51,700 nt of DNA from an uncultured Collinsella sp. (lineage in GTDB: Bacteria; Actinomycetota; Coriobacteriia; Coriobacteriales; Coriobacteriaceae). The notes below the pieces were generated by a model. That model worked only from the letters and a program-made list of their open reading frames with translations. It did no database searches and had not been told where the DNA came from. Below, in pieces: positions 16,859 to 24,980 of this stretch. Each line of letters begins with the position of its first letter. The first letter of the stretch is position 1. The DNA is taken from assembly GCA_900541475.1 (NCBI GenBank), contig UQJV01000009.1:1-51700 (forward strand), given 5' to 3'. The translations under genes were made by a program, and so were the position numbers.

Positions 16859-17734
16859 TCAGCCAAAACGTCCCGTCAAATAATCCGCCGTGCGCGGGTC
16901 GGTGGGATTTTTGAAGAGCTGAGCGGTGGGTGCGTGCTCCACCAACTCACCCAGCAAGAAAAACGCGACCGAGTCGGAGATGCGCGCCGCCTGCTGCATG
17001 TTGTGCGTAACGACCACGAGCGTACAGGTCTCTTTGAGCTCGCATGCCAGCTGCTCAACCACCAGCGTCGACACGGGATCGAGAGCGCTCGTGGGCTCGT
17101 CCATCAGCAGAATATCGGGTTGTACGGCAAGCGCGCGGGCGATGCACAGACGCTGCTGCTGCCCGCCCGAAAGGCCCAACCCCGACTCCTTGAGCTTGTC
17201 CTTGACCTCATCCCATAGCGCAGCGCGACGAAGGGAGTCCTCGACCAGCTCGTCCAGCACGGCGCGGTCGCGCACGCCCATGCCGCGCGGGCCATACGCG
17301 ACGTTGTCATAGATGCTCATGGGAAACGGGTTAGGGCGCTGGAACACCATGCCCACGCGCTGGCGCAGACGGCAGATGTCGTAGTCGCCCAGGATATCCT
17401 GGCCGTCGAGCGCGATCTTGCCCTCGATACGGCAGTCCTTGATGCCGTCGTTCATGCGGTTAAAGCAACGCAGCAGCGTTGACTTGCCGCAGCCCGAAGG
17501 ACCGATAAACGAGGTAATCTGCTTGTCGCGAATCTTGATGGACACGTCCTTGAGCGCGTGGTGGTCGCCATAGAACAGGTCGAGGCCCTCGACGTCGATG
17601 CGTGTCGGCGAGGCGGCAAGATCCTGCGCCGTGGGACGAGTCGCGTCCCCGACTTCGCGCTCGTGCGCAGCCTCGGCTTGCGCCTCCATTAGCTCCTCGA
17701 GCTCCGTGGGCTCCACAGCCGCAGCAGCCGTCAT
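16859..17734 (-). CDS. pstB: Phosphate ABC transporter ATP-binding protein PstB
   Basis: A 291-residue ABC ATPase that powers high-affinity phosphate import. After a roughly 40-residue Glu/Ala-rich N-terminal extension come Walker A GPSGCGKSTLLRCFNRMND (the CFNRMND continuation is typical of PstB), the Q-loop MVFQRPNPFPMSIYDNVAYG, the signature LSGGQQQRLCIARALA and Walker B ILLMDEPTSALD with the H-loop VVVTHNMQQAARISD. ATG 17734 follows GGAGGTG. The periplasmic-type binding protein, both permeases and phoU are not next to it: the upstream gene is an unrelated sensor kinase. The rest of the Pst system must be encoded elsewhere, or this ATPase has been separated from it. Confidence 0.93.
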   Translation of the reverse strand: MTAAAAVEPTELEELMEAQAEAAHEREVGDATRPTAQDLAASPTRIDVEGLDLFYGDHHALKDVSIKIRDKQITSFIGPSGCGKSTLLRCFNRMNDGIKDCRIEGKIALDGQDILGDYDICRLRQRVGMVFQRPNPFPMSIYDNVAYGPRGMGVRDRAVLDELVEDSLRRAALWDEVKDKLKESGLGLSGGQQQRLCIARALAVQPDILLMDEPTSALDPVSTLVVEQLACELKETCTLVVVTHNMQQAARISDSVAFFLLGELVEHAPTAQLFKNPTDPRTADYLTGRFG

Positions 17735-17837
17735 ACCGCACACCTCCACATCGATATCAATTCAGCAGTATCGATAGTAGAAATCGTGACTCATACGCAC
17801 GTGAGCGCATTGTCAGGTGTTTGTAAAGGCGCCTACA

Positions 17838-19076
17838 CTACGCGGCGGGCAGCTCGATGGTAAAGACGGTATGCTCGGGTGTCGATTCGCACGCGATGGT
17901 ACCGCCATGCGCCCCAACAATCTCCTTGGCGATGGCAAGCCCCAGCCCAGCACCGCCGCGATTGGTCGCACGCGCTGTATCCAGGCGATAGAACTTCTCA
18001 AAAATCACCTTGAGCTTTGGCTCGGGGATCGGATCGCCCTGGTTCACAAATCGTACGCGTACGCCACCGTCGCCCAAACGCCTGGCCTCGATCGTAATTG
18101 TCGAGCCTTCATAGCTATAGGCAACGGCGTTTTTCATGATGTTATTGAATACGCGAGCCATCTTGTCGCCGTCCACGAGCACCGTCAGGTCCTCGCAGAT
18201 ATCAACCTGGGCTTCCTTGCGCTGTTCGTTGAGAATGGGATAGAACTCGTCGGCCACCTGCGCCAGCAATAGCCCCAAATCGACGTAAGCGCGGGTGAGC
18301 ACGATATCGTGGAAATCAAAACGCGTGATGTCGAAAAACTCCTCGATGAGCGCGTCGAGCCGATGGGCTTTGTCGAGCGCCACGCCCGTAAAGCGTGCAC
18401 GCTGCTCAAGCGGCAAATCGGGAGCCTCCTGCAGGAGCGAAAGATAGCCCACCACGCTGGCAAGCGGCGTGCGCAGGTCGTGCGCCAGGTACGTAACCAG
18501 GTCATCTTTGCGATGCGATTCGTCGCGCAAGGCCTGTTGAACCTTACGCTCGCAATCGCGCGCCCGGTTGAGCGCACCCTCGACCTCGAGAAAGTCGCCG
18601 TCGATGGTATCCCACGTGTCGGGGTTGTCGATCAGACGGTCCTGAATACGGGCGGCGATCACGCGGTCGGCACGCTGCTCGCCTTGCTCATAACCCTGGT
18701 AATACAGGGCACGCCCGCAAAAGAACAGGACACACACGGCGAGTGCCAGCACAAAGCCGAGCATGTTGAACACAAAGGCGGCATTAAAGAACACGGGCCC
18801 GCCAATACCGCCAAGCGCCATGGCCCCGATCGCCAGCGTAGTCGTCCACGCGGCACCGCCGATTACCACGCAGCGGCGAACGATTTCAAATCGATCGATC
18901 AGCAAGAAGCCAATGAGCAGAACTGCCAGGATACCAACGATATTGTCAATGCCAATGAGTAGCAGACTCAGCAAAAAGAGCAGCACCGTCGCAAGCGCAC
19001 GGTTGTCGACGACCGCCCTTATGTATTCAAAGAGTCGATCGGGCACCTCGAATACCCGCCTATCGTCTTTTGTCAT
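17838..19076 (-). CDS. VanS-like sensor histidine kinase
   Basis: A 412-residue kinase whose N-terminal half has about four hydrophobic segments (residues 27-130) with almost no extracellular loop, so it probably senses a signal within or near the membrane. A linker leads to the HisKA box YLAHDLRTPLASVVGYLSLL and an HATPase domain with the N box FNNIMKNAVAYS and GGAGLGLAIAKEIV. The H-D-L-R-T-P-L form is typical of VanS-type kinases. ATG 19076 is chosen over GTG 19082 because GGGGAA is six bases upstream of the ATG but touches the GTG. The gene follows its regulator by 25 bases. A D-Ala-D-Ala carboxypeptidase starts on the opposite side of the regulator, so cell-wall stress is a plausible input. 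Confidence 0.88.
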   Translation of the reverse strand: MTKDDRRVFEVPDRLFEYIRAVVDNRALATVLLFLLSLLLIGIDNIVGILAVLLIGFLLIDRFEIVRRCVVIGGAAWTTTLAIGAMALGGIGGPVFFNAAFVFNMLGFVLALAVCVLFFCGRALYYQGYEQGEQRADRVIAARIQDRLIDNPDTWDTIDGDFLEVEGALNRARDCERKVQQALRDESHRKDDLVTYLAHDLRTPLASVVGYLSLLQEAPDLPLEQRARFTGVALDKAHRLDALIEEFFDITRFDFHDIVLTRAYVDLGLLLAQVADEFYPILNEQRKEAQVDICEDLTVLVDGDKMARVFNNIMKNAVAYSYEGSTITIEARRLGDGGVRVRFVNQGDPIPEPKLKVIFEKFYRLDTARATNRGGAGLGLAIAKEIVGAHGGTIACESTPEHTVFTIELPAA

Positions 19077-19101
19077 ATCCACTTCCCCACCATCAAAGGC
19101 G

Positions 19102-19797
19102 TTATTCGATTATGTAGCCAACGCCCCAGACGTTTTTGATAAAGCGCGGCTTTTGAGCATCGTCGCCGATCTTTTCGCGCAGATGGCGGATGTGCACCAT
19201 CACCGTATTGTTGGAGCCGGGCATAAAATCCTCGTTCCACACCGCGCGGAACAGGTCCCCCACGGCCACCACGCTGCCACGATGCTCGACCAGATACAGC
19301 AAGATGGAATACTCGATGGGCGTGAGGCGCACCGGTGCACCGTCCACCGTCACACAACGAGCGTCGCGGTTGATCTCGAGGCCGTCGAGCTGGATGGTCG
19401 GCGACTCGACCGCCTGTGCGCGGCTGCCGTAGCTAGTGTAACGACGGAGCTGAGCATGAACGCGCGCAATGAGCTCCAGCGGACGGAACGGCTTGACCAC
19501 GTAATCGTCTGCGCCCAACGAGAGGCCCTCGATCTTGTCATGTTGGGCATCGCGCGCCGTCAGCATAATAACGGGATAGGTATGGCTAGCGCGGATGGTG
19601 CGCAGCAGCTCAAAGCCGTCGATATCGGGCAGCATGACGTCCAGCAGCGCCAGATCGAACTCCTGCTCCAAAATCGCCTTGGCAGCATCTGCGCCGCTAT
19701 AGGCAATCTGAACATCAAAGCCCTCTTTTGTAAGGTAGATACCAACCAGGTCGGCGATGGCCTTCTCGTCATCAACTACCAAAATGCGCTCGTTCAT
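19102..19797 (-). CDS. VanR-like OmpR-family response regulator
   Basis: A 231-residue regulator. The receiver starts ERILVVDDEKAIADLVGIYL, has the phospho-acceptor in LALLDVMLPDIDGFELL, MLTARD with the switch Thr, and VVKPFRPLELIARV. The winged-helix output domain ends with NTVMVHIRHLREKIGDD and VWGVGYIIE. The N-terminal sequence and overall form are close to VanR-type regulators. ATG 19797 follows AGAGGAGCACGC. It is divergent from the carboxypeptidase gene with a roughly 200-bp shared upstream region, where it may bind. It forms an operon with the kinase downstream. Confidence 0.9.
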   Translation of the reverse strand: MNERILVVDDEKAIADLVGIYLTKEGFDVQIAYSGADAAKAILEQEFDLALLDVMLPDIDGFELLRTIRASHTYPVIMLTARDAQHDKIEGLSLGADDYVVKPFRPLELIARVHAQLRRYTSYGSRAQAVESPTIQLDGLEINRDARCVTVDGAPVRLTPIEYSILLYLVEHRGSVVAVGDLFRAVWNEDFMPGSNNTVMVHIRHLREKIGDDAQKPRFIKNVWGVGYIIE

Positions 19798-19927
19798 GCG
19801 TGCTCCTCTCGCGCTCCATTATGCCCGAGGCAGCACGCGCCACACACAACAAGCGCGGGCGATTAAGTCGACCTTAAGCACCTATGTGTCCGTTCGGGCG
19901 CAGACATGGGCCGCGCACGCCCGCGCG

Positions 19928-19957
19928 CTGATTGTCCGCGCCGGTAAACGATATACT
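19928..19957 (+). promoter_or_regulatory. Putative promoter of the carboxypeptidase gene
   Basis: CTGATT (19928-19933), an 18-base spacer and TATACT (19952-19957) resemble a sigma-A promoter. Transcription would start near 19964. This argues against the in-frame TTG at 19958 and for GTG 19997 as the start of the next gene. Spacer 19798-19927 may also hold the promoter of the divergent regulator. Confidence 0.5.
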
Positions 19958-19996
19958 TTGAACTCTGAAGAGACCATCCCGTCGAAAGCGAAATCT

Positions 19997-21337
19997 GTGA
20001 AGACCCTTAGTTCTCTTGTAAAGCGCTCCGCGCAACTGACCGCCGGCATTGTCTGCGCCGTCGCCCTTGCCGCCGGTACGCCGTCTGCCGCCGACGCCCA
20101 GGCGCTTACGACCGATATCGTTTGCGGCAAGACCGCCGACGCCCGCGGCATCACGGCCGAGAATCTGCCCGATATCGATGCGACCAACGCCATCGTCATG
20201 AGCAAGGACGGTTCCGTCTATTACGCCCGCAGTGCCGACGAGCAGGTCAAGATCGCCTCAATTACCAAGGTCATGACCGCAATCCTAACCATCGAGAACT
20301 GCAAGATGGATGAGAAGGTCACGGTGAGCAACGCCGCGGCAACCGTGGGCAATTCGACCGCCGGCTTGCTCAAAGGCGACGAGCTCACAGTGGAACAGGC
20401 CCTGCGCGGCCTGATGATTCCCTCGGGCAATGACGCCGCCATCGTACTTGCCGAGCATGTGGGCAAAAAGATCGACCCCAAGACCAAAGATGCCGAGGCC
20501 ACGTTTGTCAAGGCCATGAACGAGCGCGCTAAAAAGCTCGGCTGCACGGGAACGCTTTTTGAGAATCCGCACGGTCTGGACTTTGATGAGTGGGCCGGCG
20601 ACATGCACTCGACCGCGCACGATGCGGCCCTGATGATGCAGGAAGCAATGAAGAGCGATACGTTCCGCGAGATCGTGGCGAGCGATGATTCCTGGATTGA
20701 GGTTACAGGCGCCGACGGCTCCGACCACTCACATTCCATGGATACGCACAACGAGCTGCTGGGGCAGGACGGCAATATCGGCGGCAAGACCGGCACTACC
20801 GACGATGCCGGCTACTGCTTTACGGCAGCCTACGACCGCGATGGCGACGAGACCTATACCGTCGTTTTGAACTCCAGCACCAACGACCAGCGCTTTGCCG
20901 ACACGGCCGCCCTTGCCAACTGGTACTACGGCCACAAGGTGACGGTTGCGATCGCCAACACGCAGGAAAAGACCGCCAACGGCAATCCGCTCATCGCGCG
21001 CATAAGCCAGACCGACTGGACGGACAAGACGATCGACGCCACACTCGCCGATCCCGCAGCTCAGGCGACCATCTTTTCGCTTGCCGGAGAAGTAACCGAA
21101 AAGGTTGCCTACGATGACCTTTCGGGCACGGTGCATGTGGGCGACAAAGTGGGTAGCCTCACGCTCAAACAAGACGGCATCAAGGTCGTTGTCACGGATT
21201 TGGTTGCCGATGAGGAAGGCTCGGGGCCGAATCCCATTGAATGGCTTCTTGTGAAGCTCGACCGCCTGAGTCGTCGCATCGAAAACCGTCCGCTTGCGGC
21301 AGAAAGCGAAACCGTAGCCAAGGCACCCGAGGTGTAG
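19997..21337 (+). CDS. D-alanyl-D-alanine carboxypeptidase (S11, PBP5-like)
   Basis: A 446-residue exported penicillin-binding protein that trims the terminal D-Ala from peptidoglycan stem peptides. From GTG 19997 there is a good signal peptide: VKTLSSLVKRSAQ, then LTAGIVCAVALAAG, then a cleavage region TPSAADAQA. All three active-site motifs are present: SITK (Ser about 88, Lys about 91), SGN (about 143-145) and KTG in IGGKTGTTDD (about 264). A beta-rich C-terminal domain follows, and the end (WLLVKLDRLSRRIEN) could be an amphipathic membrane anchor. The frame is open further upstream but has no credible signal there. A terminator is at 21362-21393. It is divergent from the VanR-like regulator, which may control it. 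Confidence 0.92.
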   Translation: MKTLSSLVKRSAQLTAGIVCAVALAAGTPSAADAQALTTDIVCGKTADARGITAENLPDIDATNAIVMSKDGSVYYARSADEQVKIASITKVMTAILTIENCKMDEKVTVSNAAATVGNSTAGLLKGDELTVEQALRGLMIPSGNDAAIVLAEHVGKKIDPKTKDAEATFVKAMNERAKKLGCTGTLFENPHGLDFDEWAGDMHSTAHDAALMMQEAMKSDTFREIVASDDSWIEVTGADGSDHSHSMDTHNELLGQDGNIGGKTGTTDDAGYCFTAAYDRDGDETYTVVLNSSTNDQRFADTAALANWYYGHKVTVAIANTQEKTANGNPLIARISQTDWTDKTIDATLADPAAQATIFSLAGEVTEKVAYDDLSGTVHVGDKVGSLTLKQDGIKVVVTDLVADEEGSGPNPIEWLLVKLDRLSRRIENRPLAAESETVAKAPEV

Positions 21338-21361
21338 GATCGAAGAACAATACGCTCGCTG

Positions 21362-21393
21362 AAAGGAGACGTCCGAAAGGATGCCTCCTTTTT
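21362..21393 (+). terminator. Terminator of the carboxypeptidase gene
   Basis: AAAGGAG, A, CGTCC (21362-21374), a GAAA tetraloop, then GGATG, C, CTCCTTT (21379-21391) and two more T. A strong stem with one internal mismatch and a T-tail, 24 bases past the stop codon. Confidence 0.85.
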
Positions 21394-21418
21394 GAGGGTT
21401 CGAATCCCCAGCCGCCAT
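21394..21418 (+). other. tRNA-Ser 3'-end-like relic, inverted
   Basis: GGGTTCGAATCCCCAGC followed by CGCCA matches the T-loop and 3' acceptor end of the tRNA-Ser gene 50 bases away, but on the opposite strand and with four acceptor-stem bases missing. The 5' side of the T-stem is changed, so this cannot be a working tRNA. It may be a scar of integration or of a lost convergent tRNA gene that shared the terminator between them. Confidence 0.5.
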
Positions 21419-21428
21419 TCTTGATAAT

Positions 21429-21457
21429 AAAAAAGGGCCCCAAATGGGACCCTTCTT
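21429..21457 (-). terminator. Terminator of tRNA-Ser
   Basis: AAGGG, C, CCC (21433-21441), loop AAAT, GGG, A, CCCTT (21446-21454), with an A-run at 21429-21434 that is a T-run on the minus strand. It lies just past the 3' end of the tRNA. Confidence 0.75.
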
Positions 21458-21468
21458 TCAATTCATAC

Positions 21469-21559
21469 TGGCGGAGAGCTGGGGATTCGAACCCCAGATG
21501 CCCTTTTGGGGCATACTCGCTTAGCAGGCGAGCACCTTCGGCCTCTCGGTCAGCTCTCC
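21469..21559 (-). tRNA. tRNA-Ser (GCT)
   Basis: The minus strand folds into a class II tRNA of 91 bases with CCA encoded. The acceptor GGAGAGC pairs with GCTCTCC, the discriminator is G, the anticodon stem-loop is CTCGC-CTGCTAA-GCGAG (anticodon GCT, read as GCU), the long variable arm is about 21 bases (ATGCCCC AAAA GGGCAT region) and the T-arm is CTGGGGTTCGAATCCCCAG. It reads AGC/AGU codons. Confidence 0.95.
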
Positions 21560-21652
21560 GTAACAGCCGTTCTATAGTAACCAAACAGCCGAAGTTGAGC
21601 AAGAGGGAATTTCTAATTGCCTAGCGGCCTTTCCTCCTTGCAGTTTTCGCCC

Positions 21653-24094
21653 CTACCCCAGCGAGCGACTGAGGGAGCCGAGCTCATCGTTGCCCATGGT
21701 GCGCCACATTTGGAAGATGCAAACGCGCGCTAGGAAAAAGAAGCCGTTATCGACCAGCTGCACGGCGGCATCCGCAAGCTGGTTGGTCACCGCAGGCACA
21801 GGCGGCAATTCAAGCCCAGCCTTGCGGATGGTCTCGACGGCTTCCTCAAACGTCGGAGGCTCATTGACACCCATCTCATTCATAAGGCCCTGCATTTCCT
21901 CCAGCGCGCTGCCACCCGACTCCTCGCCGCGCGGCACGAGGCGGTAGCATGCCAGCGCGAGCTCGAGCTGGTCGCAGTTCCAATAGGCAAACGCCAAGCG
22001 ATAGAACAGATAACCGATTGCGGAACGGTCGCTGGCGATGCGCAGGCCGTGGCGCGCCACCTCGATAATCTCGTCAAAGCGTTCCAGGCGCGCCAACACG
22101 TTGATGAGCGCAAAGTGCGATTGCATGGACGAGCGAGCCAGATCGTAAAGACGACGCACCTCGGGCAATGCCCGTTCAAAATCCTCCTGATCGGCGTAAT
22201 AACTGCAGATCTCGTGCTGAGCAAAGTAGAGCGCGTCGGGAGCGCGCAGGATACGCACCGAGCGATCTTCCTCCATTACCGGCAGCACCATACGCACCAG
22301 CTGGTTGTCGCAAAACTGCGTCTGAACCGGACCCGTTGCCAAAAGCTCGGCAACGGCGCACTTTGCCTCCAGCTCCTCAACAAGACGGGAAAAACCCTCA
22401 AACGCACCCATGCGGTCAACTTTGGCCTGCTCGCGCAACTCAACGACGCGCGCCACATACGGGTCATCGTCCATCTCCATGACCTCGAGCTCATCAGCCG
22501 TATCGGCAAGCAGCAGGTCGCGCAACGCCGGCGGCAGCGAACGGTGGTCGTCACGCGGGCGAGCGTGAACCTCCGCAGGCTCAATCGCATCCGGCGCGTC
22601 CGACTCATATGCCTCAAGCATGCGCTTGCACGGCATATCGTCCATATCCATGCTCTCAAGATCCTTGGCGACAGGCACGCAATTGGCCAGATAGGCCGCA
22701 CGTCCAAAGGAATATGTTGCAATGACGCGCTCGCCCTGCTCGCCGTCGGGAGCCGCAATCTGAACATAGCAGCGCGCAATGCAGGCACCTGCGGCAAAAC
22801 ACGCCGCCGCAAGCGTAAGCGCCACGCGCGCGTCGTGCTCCGCAGCCCAAATCGCACGCGCGTCCTCGTCCAACTCGCGCCAGACGTCATCCTGGGCGTC
22901 GTATTCACGTTGCGGCATGGCATCCACGACAGAGTGCCCAAACCGAACGAGCATAATCCCCTCGGCAACGTTTGCCCGATAGGTATAGTCGAGCCGTGCA
23001 ACCACGTTGAGTGCCTCGACGATACGCGCGAAGCGGGTGCGCACGTCCCACTCACCGCCCGGCTGGCAAGCCACCGTTCCCGGTTTGCCCCACGGGTTGT
23101 CGCTCGAGGCCGTATCAAGCAGTCGGGGAACATCGTTGGTCGTCTTGGCGATATGCCACGCGTCAAAGAGTGCGCAGCCCTCAAGGCTCGGCGAGGATGC
23201 CGCGGGGACCAATCCAGCCCCAATGCGCTCAAGGATGCCGGAGAGGCGGTTGAGATGGCACTCGACGGCAAGCAGCATGTCAATCTCGTCCTGGTCCAGC
23301 AGACTACGATCAAAATTGAGATAGAAAAGCTTTGAGCGGTCGATGCGCGCTAGGCTCATTTCGGACTTGGCAGCAATGGTGCGCAGGCGGGGCAAGTCGA
23401 TCTCGCTCATCAGGGCGGCGGCATAACGCTCGATACCGCTCGGATTCTCGGCATGGTCAACACGGTAAAGCAGCGTCTCGATAGCATCGGGGAGCGGCGC
23501 CGTGTCAAAGCCCAAAAACACCTCGACCGGCTCGGGCAACTTTACGAGTTTGATCTTGTCGACAACGTTTTGCATGTCTGCATCGAGACCGTCGACGCCC
23601 GACGTGTTCGCAATAGTGCTTTCGGAGTTGGCAAATATCACGTAGCGCAAGAACATCGAGGCCATAAACTCGCCGTAAGGAAGGGCGCGGGTCGAATTCC
23701 ATGTCTCGAGGTCGGACTGCTCGCGCATGGGGCCTTCGGGAGAGCCGGCAGTTCGCGCACACGCGCGCATTGCTCCGTTGGCCTCCCTCACCATAATCTC
23801 GCCAATACTGGAATCGGACTCGTGAAGGACCAGCTCCATGTCGGGGTCCTCGGGCAACGGTGCTTCCCGAACAGGGCGGTCAACCTTATAAACCTTGCCC
23901 GACACGCTCACGTAGCCCAAGAGCGATATGTGGCTTTTGCCGACGAATTCGACGACGTAGCACGACTCTTTAGGATCCTCGCCAAAGACTTTCCAGACAA
24001 CACCATACGAGCGCCCCGTGGGCTGCTCGGGCATCGATGGAAAACGCTTTTTGGGGTCGAGAAACCTGAGCTTGTATGTCGGACGCTCTGCCAC
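21653..24094 (-). CDS. Large uncharacterised protein with TPR-like C-terminus
   Basis: An 813-residue, acidic, soluble protein with no signal peptide or membrane helix. I do not recognise the N-terminal two thirds, which begin with a beta-rich segment (YKLRFLDPKKRFP, then YGVVWKVFGEDPKESCYVVEF). Residues about 640-740 show helical pairs like tetratricopeptide repeats: ALYFAQHEICSYYADQEDFE, then SHFALINVLARLERFDEIIE, then IGYLFYRLAFAYWNCDQLEL, suggesting a protein-binding scaffold. Runs such as MEMDDDP and MDMDDM are strongly acidic. The start is GTG 24094 with a weak AGGGTGAT site. It stands alone between tRNA-Ser and tRNA-Arg genes. A role in adhesion or secretion is not supported; cytosolic location is inferred. 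Confidence 0.75.
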   Translation of the reverse strand: MAERPTYKLRFLDPKKRFPSMPEQPTGRSYGVVWKVFGEDPKESCYVVEFVGKSHISLLGYVSVSGKVYKVDRPVREAPLPEDPDMELVLHESDSSIGEIMVREANGAMRACARTAGSPEGPMREQSDLETWNSTRALPYGEFMASMFLRYVIFANSESTIANTSGVDGLDADMQNVVDKIKLVKLPEPVEVFLGFDTAPLPDAIETLLYRVDHAENPSGIERYAAALMSEIDLPRLRTIAAKSEMSLARIDRSKLFYLNFDRSLLDQDEIDMLLAVECHLNRLSGILERIGAGLVPAASSPSLEGCALFDAWHIAKTTNDVPRLLDTASSDNPWGKPGTVACQPGGEWDVRTRFARIVEALNVVARLDYTYRANVAEGIMLVRFGHSVVDAMPQREYDAQDDVWRELDEDARAIWAAEHDARVALTLAAACFAAGACIARCYVQIAAPDGEQGERVIATYSFGRAAYLANCVPVAKDLESMDMDDMPCKRMLEAYESDAPDAIEPAEVHARPRDDHRSLPPALRDLLLADTADELEVMEMDDDPYVARVVELREQAKVDRMGAFEGFSRLVEELEAKCAVAELLATGPVQTQFCDNQLVRMVLPVMEEDRSVRILRAPDALYFAQHEICSYYADQEDFERALPEVRRLYDLARSSMQSHFALINVLARLERFDEIIEVARHGLRIASDRSAIGYLFYRLAFAYWNCDQLELALACYRLVPRGEESGGSALEEMQGLMNEMGVNEPPTFEEAVETIRKAGLELPPVPAVTNQLADAAVQLVDNGFFFLARVCIFQMWRTMGNDELGSLSRSLG

Positions 24095-24210
24095 GAAATA
24101 TCACCCTGATCGGTCGTCTAGAGAAGGAGTGGTCGCGGATGGGCCGCGACACCTACTCGGAATCTTACACGAGTCGATAAGAAATAGTCCGCTTCACGCT
24201 CGCGCCTCGA

Positions 24211-24239
24211 CCGAGGTTCGAATCCATGCGGTGTTGCCA
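24211..24239 (+). other. tRNA 3'-end-like relic facing tRNA-Arg
   Basis: AGGTTCGAATCC (24214-24225), then eleven bases and CCA (24237-24239) has the spacing of a T-loop to CCA end, and the 12-base T-loop block equals that of tRNA-Arg 40 bases away on the other strand. The T-stem cannot pair. ACGCTCGC lies 15 bases before it, as in the relic near tRNA-Leu. Confidence 0.45.
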
Positions 24240-24242
24240 TAA

Positions 24243-24269
24243 AAGAAAAGCCCCCGTTGCCGGAGGCTT
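24243..24269 (-). terminator. Terminator of tRNA-Arg
   Basis: AAGCC, C, CCG (24248-24256), loop TTGC, CGG, A, GGCTT (24261-24269), with A-rich bases at 24241-24249 that give T residues on the minus strand. Confidence 0.65.
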
Positions 24270-24279
24270 CAAGTTCGAT

Positions 24280-24356
24280 TGGTGCGGCGTATAGGATTCG
24301 AACCTATGACGTTCTGATTCGTAGTCAGACCCTCTATCCAGCTGAGGTAACGCCGC
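24280..24356 (-). tRNA. tRNA-Arg (ACG)
   Basis: A 77-base cloverleaf with CCA encoded on the minus strand. The acceptor GCGGCGT pairs with ACGCCGC, the discriminator is A, the anticodon stem-loop is TCTGA-CTACGAA-TCAGA (anticodon ACG, whose A is normally deaminated to inosine to read CGU, CGC and CGA), and the T-arm is ATAGGTTCGAATCCTAT. Confidence 0.95.
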
Positions 24357-24429
24357 AGCGCAAGACATATAAAACCACTTTAGTTAGTTAGAGTCAAGCA
24401 TAATCTCAAACTTTTTGAGAATATGTTCC

Positions 24430-24807
24430 TCACGCAGCTCCGCATGCGCCAACGTCCCCGATGCGATCAATCGGTTTTTCAACTACATCGAACCCAGCAC
24501 CGAGTTCCCTCAAAAGCGAGCGCACCCGCTGGGCACAGTCATAATCGGCAAACGAGATACTCAGCATGCGCGCGACCTGGTTAGAAGCCCCAACTCCATA
24601 GAACTGCTCAAGCGCCACAAGTCCCTCGTGCGTCACAAAAGTCTCGACTACATGCGGCGACTCCTCAAAGCACCATTGGGTCAACGGACCCTCGCTCGTC
24701 TGCCGCACCACCAAACCACCCATACCGGATGGCTCACACGTAACCAGTAGGTGCTCCCCACCTTCATCGCTCTCAAACAAAACTACCCGCTCATCAAACA
24801 GCTCCAT
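24430..24807 (-). CDS. Small uncharacterised acidic protein (125 aa)
   Basis: I do not recognise this family. The predicted product is soluble and starts MELFDERVVLFESDEGGEHL, with alternating beta-like segments (LLVTCEP, GGLVVRQ) and one helix-rich part (YDCAQRVRSLLRELGAGF) before a short Gly/Ala/Cys tail. ATG 24807 is preceded by AGGAAGGGGATGCG, a good ribosome-binding site, and codon use fits its neighbours, so it is probably a real gene. It ends 73 bases before tRNA-Arg. Upstream is the serS terminator, so it is likely transcribed alone. Confidence 0.7.
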   Translation of the reverse strand: MELFDERVVLFESDEGGEHLLVTCEPSGMGGLVVRQTSEGPLTQWCFEESPHVVETFVTHEGLVALEQFYGVGASNQVARMLSISFADYDCAQRVRSLLRELGAGFDVVEKPIDRIGDVGACGAA

Positions 24808-24928
24808 CGCATCCCCTTCCTCTCGCTTCTATTTAACAAAAGCATAGCAGGTAGTTGGCTGTATACAGAACGTTTGTTCGTGTGTTTTCTATTGAGCTGT
24901 CCGCACGATATGGTAAGGCTTTGCGCAC

Positions 24929-24955
24929 AAAAAAGGCGCCCCGGAAAGGGGCGCC
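24929..24955 (-). terminator. Terminator of serS
   Basis: A perfect 8-bp stem, GGCGCCCC (24935-24942) with GGGGCGCC (24948-24955). On the minus strand six T follow (A-run at 24929-24934). It is 25 bases past the serS stop. Confidence 0.9.
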
Positions 24956-24980
24956 CTCGCAAATCGCTTATGCAGGCAAC

